A stretch of 64,000 bases of DNA, taken from the NCBI GenBank assembly GCA_905116865.2, contig CAJHNH020008460.1, positions 77,501 through 141,500 on the forward strand, written 5' to 3'. Source of the DNA: Candidula unifasciata (Eukaryota > Mollusca > Gastropoda > Stylommatophora > Geomitridae). The notes under the pieces were generated by a model, which saw only the letters and a program-made list of their open reading frames with translations, was not told the DNA's origin and did not search any database. Within the stretch, counting starts at the first letter, position 1, and each line of letters begins with the position of its first letter. This document shows, in pieces, positions 59,606 through 64,000 of the stretch. A program made the position numbers and the translations under genes.

Positions 59606-59776
59606 CAATGGCTCTCAACCTTCCTAATTTAGTACCATTTAGTACAGTTCCCTCTTGTTGTGCGACAGCCAAACATTTTTTTTTTTCGTACCTTCAATGA
59701 ATTTGTGTTTTCCGATGGTCTTAGGCGACCTCTGTGGCCAAAATAGGGCTCGCAACAAGCAGGTTGCGAGCCACTT
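59606..59776 (+). mobile_element. SPIN-like hAT MITE (171 bp) with target duplication
   Basis: Left end CAATGGCTCTCAACC; right end GGTTGCGAGCCACTT, an eroded inverted match. Flanks GTCTAGGG (59598-59605) and CTCTAGGG (59777-59784) match 7/8 and fit the nTCTAGAn target of SPIN. Interior TTGTGTTTTCCGATGGTCTT AGGCGACC matches the left subterminal sequence I recall for SPIN. It also has TAGTACAGTTCCCTC, the complement of the satellite unit at 1-535. Confidence 0.82.
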
Positions 59777-60199
59777 CTCTAGGGACATGTAGTTCTACTC
59801 ATAAGCTCCGAGACCTGGGAGTTCAAGTCCCTTGAGCGCCCCTCCCCAACTTGAAAGGGGCGGACTGAGTTATATGTTGTAGTTGTGTAATTCACTATTC
59901 AAATATGTTATCGTGCGTGAGCTATGATTAATATGTCATGTTTCCTGCATCAGAAGAAACCGCGTCTTTTCTTTACTATTCCTGTTTTTGCAGTCCAACG
60001 GGGAATTGTTTATTGTCCAAACATATTTTTGTCCTCGCCTCCCAATTGGTTTTTATTTTTCGCTTCCTTCTACACTGAGGCTCTAGCCCATGTTACATTT
60101 TGGCCACTGAATATACTTAGTTGAATTACCCTGTCTTAGACCATGGCCGATTGTAGACCATCTATTATGATGTCTCCAGGGCTACCTCTTCCCCTGTAA

Positions 60200-60395
60200 C
60201 CACCATGGTGTAGCGGCTAGACGTTCTCCTGCGGATCTACGGAAGGTCAGGGTGTCACATGAGAACGGAACCCGACGTTTCAAATAATGACTTTGGCTTT
60301 GATAATATCATCCACCGAGTACCGACTGGTCTATAAAATATAGATGTAGCACTATATGTCCAATGCGCCTGAAGGCGTGGAAGAGGACCCTCTAC
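60200..60395 (-). repeat. Dispersed repeat related to 6484-6900
   Basis: Inverse match through CGCCTGAAGGCGTGGAAGAG and CTATAAAATATAGATG. Upstream GGTGTAGCGGCTAGACG looks A-box-like but no B-box is convincing. Confidence 0.45.
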
Positions 60396-60499
60396 TTAAC
60401 ATCTTACCAACTATTTTTCACAGTCGTCACCACAGCTTTTTTTTTTATGGAGGTACGCAGTACCGCCACCTTGAGGCATCATTTTTTTAAATACTATAT

Positions 60500-60606
60500 G
60501 GTGAGGTGTGTCGGCACACGAACTGATACATGCTGCAGGAGATCGCGGATTATGGAGAGGCATGATCGCCCATGCCAGTCGGCAAGGCACCTGATGATGA
60601 TGATAT
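60500..60606 (+). mobile_element. LINE 3' end with (TGA)n tail
   Basis: The plus strand encodes ELIHAAGDRGLWRGMIAHAS RQGT followed by TGA TGATGATGATA. The peptide ending WRGMIxxxSRQGT and a short tandem tail is a common LINE C-terminus. 5' truncated. Confidence 0.65.
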
Positions 60607-60609
60607 GGT

Positions 60610-61160
60610 GAGTTTCGGCATCTATTTTTCTAGAAGAAAAAGTCCTGGTCGTCACTATATTGTCTAATATCTATAGCGGAATGAATAAGAATTGAAATCA
60701 CCGCACTGAGGACCAGGCTCGAGCTCCCAGGTATGAAATTAATTTCAAGGAGACTGAGAAGAAGAGGAAGGAAATTAGTTGACGAGGTGGAGGAGAAGGG
60801 CAAAGTCTCAGCAACAGCATTGGACGTCATAGAAGTGGTGTTGCAATTTGTAACTGCTAGACTGCAAGGTACACCAAATACATTCTTTAGCAGAACTTGT
60901 TTATTGTGGGATCGTCTCAGATCGTTGTTGACCTTAGATTACGTTCTCGGTGTGAATTTTTACACCATAGTTTTATAGTATACGGATCTGAACGCCAACC
61001 ATGAAATCACTAACTTTGAAAGAGGTATCGTGCACCTTATCCTACTAGTTTTCGAGTACCTGCTATGATTTTATTATTAATTATGATTGATCATGATGAT
61101 CCTTATCCTCACAAGTTACCACGTTTGTCAATAAACTTAACTATATTTACTGCAATATTG
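60610..61160. other. No gene recognised
   Basis: Short frames only (the longest about 81 codons at 60733) without domain content. Confidence 0.5.
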
Positions 61161-61409
61161 ATAAAAACGGCGGCTCTACTTGCAGATTTGGCCGGCAAGC
61201 TGGACGGCGTCGGTCGGCTTAGTGGGAGTTATGTCCCTTCGCCAAACTCAAAACAAGTCGCGGAAAAAGTCACGAATCAAAATGACATACTTACCTATCA
61301 TCATCCGGGTGCGTGTAGGGTTGCGTACGGTTGCGTCTAGGGTTACCTATCATCCTACGGTTGCGTGTAGGGCTGCTTATTGCGTGTAGGTTGGTTGTTT
61401 GCGTAAGAT

Positions 61410-61458
61410 GAGGGGTAGGGTTAGGGTTTAGGGTTCGGGTTAGGGGTTAGTTAGGGGT
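61410..61458 (+). repeat. Telomere-like repeat directly after the Merlin transposase end
   Basis: GGGGTAGGGTTAGGGTTTAG GGTTCGGGTTAGGGG on the plus strand, so CCCTAA-type just 3' of the transposase stop on the coding strand. The sister element has the same arrangement at 53272-53310. Confidence 0.85.
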
Positions 61459-61461
61459 ATG

Positions 61462-62435
61462 TTAGATGTGAAAATTTTCACGTAGGAGGTCGAAATAGTG
61501 GCCGACAATCTGATGCTTGTGGGGAGTGGCGCCACTGAAACTGCCAAATATGATGCCAATAGCGGGCGGCTGGTGCCCAGTCGCTGGCGAATTGTTCGTT
61601 TCACTAGCATCCACAGGCCTTTGATAGTTTGTGTGTGTATGTGACTGTGCGCAACATCGACGAAGTTGGTCTGGTGGACTACTACCTCGTGCAGATAGAT
61701 GCCATGCCTTAAGTTTGCGACGTTGCTGTAGCCTCGCCAAGCGTCAGACACGATGGTCGTTCCCGGCAGTACGTGATCTGTTATGATCCTCTTCAATGTC
61801 GCCGCATCTCGTTTTCGCACAAGCTCCAAGTAGCAACGGCCAGTCTCACACTCTACTAGCCCTACGACCCAACGACCGTGACGGATGCGACCGCGCTGAT
61901 ACTTTCATCGGAAGAAGTAGCTCTCGTCTACTTCGACCACGACAGATCTGCCGGTCTCATCAAGTCCTCCCAGCTCCACGGTGTGTCTCAACATCCAATT
62001 ATAGCATTCGTGACAGAAATAATTGTTGTAGTTGACAATGGTGGACCAGCACGTGAGTCTCTCGAAGACCATGTCAGTCGTTGAACTTACGCCGGAGAGC
62101 CAGTAGTACATCACCATGACTATTTTCTTGGTCGGCATGTTGCTGTTGGCGAAAAAGGACCCTGTGCGAACGCTACACCAAGTATCACAGCGATGACAAC
62201 GCCAACCGTATCTGTCGCTACAGTCCTGGCGAGGCGCTAGCGACATAGGTCGGTTGCACAAGCTGCACAGTTGCATATTCCTTATAAGACTATGCTCAGC
62301 TAGCCACCGCAACCACGCATACTTATCAGACATTAATGCATACAGATCTGCAGGAGTTACGTCTGTGGCAACTAAGTCGTGCGTCGCAAGAACGTTGTTG
62401 GTTATGTGTGTGGGAGCTCTCTGTCTAACTGCCAT
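61462..62435 (-). pseudogene. Merlin (IS1016-like) transposase with one in-frame stop and a 2-bp deletion
   Basis: N-terminal zinc ribbon: CSLCNRPMSLAPRQDCSD .. WRCHRCDTWCSVRTGSFFAN. DDE-type core: SVVVEVDESYFFR (first Asp), TIVSDAWRGYSN (second Asp), [20 protein letters not shown] (third position). An in-frame TGA at 61907-61905 follows SYFFR. The frame then continues KYQRGRIRHGRWVVGLVE .. ELVRKRDAATLKRIITDHVL. Near 61545 the copy lacks two bases relative to the sister element (LASYLA then frame change), and the true C-terminus LLRENFHI continues in another frame to 61462. The residue expected to be catalytic Glu is Lys here and Asn in the 53-kb copy. Confidence 0.9.
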
Positions 62436-62563
62436 TTTGATGTATTTGTTTGATTCGTGACTTTTTCCGCGACTTGTTTTGAGTTTGGCGAAGGGACATA
62501 ACTCCCACTAAGCCGACCGACGCCGTCCAGCTTGTCGGCCAAATCTGCAAGTAGAGCCAAAAC

Positions 62564-63489
62564 GGCTCTCCTCCGAACTTTTATCCCCGCATTATGGCGG
62601 CCTGAAATATCCGTTCGGGGCTCAGTCCAATGAAAAATGCGGACTTTATGCCAAGGAACAAATCGCGGCAAAACTAGGATTACTTGACAATTTCAAGAGA
62701 CACAACATTGCAGACGATAAAAGCGACCGGTGACAATGTCGAGCGTTTTTGCAGACGATACTAGCAGACGATAAAAGCGACTGTTCACAATTTCGAGACA
62801 TTACAGACGATGAAAGCGATATAGCGGATAGACCACGCGCTCCCACGCAGATTAGCAATACTGTTCTTCCGATTGAGGATTTAGCAGCGGTAGATGTCTT
62901 TGAATGTGCAAAACGCGATTAAACTCACCATGGCGCGAATGGGGAGCTAAACTAGGTGCCTTGGACTCACGAGCAAAGTAATTGGAGGAAGTTGCAGGAG
63001 ATGCAGTAATTTACCCGCACATTTGCGGTATTTACAATGGAATCAAGGCCGAAAGGTTGCAATATCCATAATACCGAGCCTAAGGGTTAACAACTCATGG
63101 CTTCTGGATACTAAAACAAACAAACAAACAGATCCCCATCCACCCACTACGCGCGGCGCGGAGGACACTGTCGTCAGTGAGTTTAACCGCAATTTGCGCA
63201 TGCCAAAAAGTGTGAGGACAACGACGACGCTAATCTGCATCAGAGCGCGTGGTCTCCCCGCCATGTGGCTATTATCGTCTGTAATGTTGCGTGTTTCGAA
63301 ATTGTCAACGGTCCCTATTATCGTATTGTACTATCGTCTGCAGTGTTGTATCTCTTGAAATTGTCAAGTAATCCTAGTTTTGCCGCGATTTGTTCCTTGG
63401 CAGAAAGTCTGCATTTTACACACGACTGAGGCCCTGTTAGGCTATTTGCTTGGCTGCCATAATATCGGGTAGAAGTTCGGAGGAGAGCC
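62564..63489. mobile_element. Large foldback element with arms of 250 bp or more
   Basis: Left end GGCTCTCCTCCGAACTT (62564); right end AAGTTCGGAGGAGAGCC (63489). Arms match through CCAAGGAACAAATCGCGGCA, AAACTAGGATTACTTGACAA and AGACCACGCGCTC. Minisatellite-like CAGACGATAAAAGCGAC repeats occur within the arms. The centre (GGGGAGCTAAACTAGG, GGACTCACGAG, TTGGAGGAAG) matches the centre of the 52292 MITE. Ends start GGCTCT like the Merlin ends, so it may be a Merlin-mobilised non-autonomous element. No target duplication is visible after allowing for the adjacent Merlin. Confidence 0.75.
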
Positions 63490-63499
63490 ACATCATGGA

Positions 63500-64000
63500 A
63501 CAGTTAGTATTGGAGGTCGATATAAAACAAACTTAAGGTTTGCAGGTGACATTGATGGGTTGGCTGGAGAAAAACAAGAACTAGTCAAGCTTATAAATCT
63601 ACTCAATGAAACATCAACCAAGTATGCATGGAAATAAATGCAGAAAAAATAAAAGTAATAATCCAGCTGGCAGAATTTCACCAATCTATGTTAAAGGCCA
63701 CAAATTAGAACAATTGACTAATTTTTAAAATTTAGGATCCATTTTAAGTGACTTGGGGTCAAGACCAGAAATTATGTCTAGGATTTCCCAGACAACATCA
63801 GTCCTTGCCAAGCAGCAAACATTATAGAAATCTAAAAACATTTCATGCAAGACTAAGATTCGATTGCTCAGAGCACTAGCTATTAGTACATACGGCTGTG
63901 AAATGTGGTCCTTAACAGCTGAATTTGAAAGAAAGATACAAGCATAAGAAATGTGATGTTTCAGACAAATTCTTTGCATATCATACAGAGACCACATTAC
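63500..64000 (+). pseudogene. LINE reverse transcriptase, decayed, runs off the window
   Basis: The plus strand reads NLRFAGDIDGLAGEKQELVK LINLLNETSTKY (RFADDIDGLAG motif with the first Asp changed to Gly), GHKLEQLTNF .. NLGSILSD, KTKIRLLRALAISTYGCEMW SLTAE, MCFRQILCISYRDH. Several stops and frame changes. The motif set suggests an RTE/BovB-like or related clade. The 3' end is outside. Confidence 0.75.

Larger units (their letters stand above)
61172..62558 (-). mobile_element. Merlin DNA transposon, near-complete, with target duplication
   Basis: Inverted ends begin GGCTCTACTTGCAGATTTGG and match over about 115 bp (61172-61290 and 62440-62558). Flanks AAAACGGC at 61164-61171 and 62559-62566 are identical, an 8-bp duplication as expected for Merlin. 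It encodes an IS1016/Merlin-type transposase on the minus strand, followed by CCCTAA-type repeats and tandem CGCAACCG units before the end. The copy looks young, but its transposase carries two disabling changes. Confidence 0.93.

Noticed and set aside
59800..59870. tRNA gene or SINE head near GGGAGTTCAAGTCCC
   Set aside because: A B-box-like word is present, but no A-box at the right distance and no cloverleaf.

Overview
This is animal nuclear DNA. It has spliced genes with GT..AG introns, abundant non-LTR retrotransposon debris, several classes of cut-and-paste DNA transposon, tRNA-derived SINEs and many long microsatellites and homopolymers. There is no operon structure and no bacterial or viral gene set. 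The repeat repertoire (SPIN-like hAT, Merlin, RTE-like LINEs with short tandem tails, a GIY-YIG element that is probably Penelope-like) and TTAGGG-type sequence fit a lophotrochozoan, most likely a mollusc. That placement is inference.

Only two host genes can be supported. (1) A very large nuclear-type protein of about 3,490 residues is encoded on the + strand in what looks like one exon (23092-33566). A probable 5' UTR exon ends at 20480, and a GC-box-like NRF1/ETS promoter lies near 20.05-20.2 kb. The reading frame is broken once, at or just before an A7 run (32107-32113). I do not recognise the family. (2) Transaldolase (pentose phosphate pathway) is encoded on the - strand in nine coding exons from 53973 down to 39443. 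Every splice site was read from sequence. Exon 3 carries one extra base. A single-base indel in each gene suggests assembly error more than gene death.

Layout: 0-0.6 kb is a satellite built from the right end of a SPIN-like hAT element. 0.9-3 kb holds two LINE 3' ends, one a young insertion with perfect 13-bp target duplications. 3-20 kb is mostly decayed repeats (a GIY-YIG element, LINEs, SINEs, minisatellites). 20-33.6 kb is the large gene. 33.6-39 kb is intergenic with LINE and MITE relics. 39.4-54 kb is transaldolase, whose introns are packed with repeats: a 12-copy GAA-tailed dispersed family, SINEs, a tandem Pol III A-box array, foldback MITEs and a Merlin derivative. 54.1-56.15 kb is a hAT transposon inserted about 105 bp upstream of the transaldolase start codon, itself interrupted by a LINE. 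56-64 kb is a transposon graveyard with a foldback element, an endonuclease/RT LINE, an intact-ended SPIN MITE, a near-complete Merlin transposon nested at the edge of another foldback element, and a LINE running off the window.

Most notable: Merlin elements carrying telomere-like repeats directly after the transposase stop; a SPIN-derived satellite beside a SPIN MITE with target duplication; the tandemly amplified Pol III A-box; and the uncharacterised giant-exon protein with a recurring KLKxKL motif.
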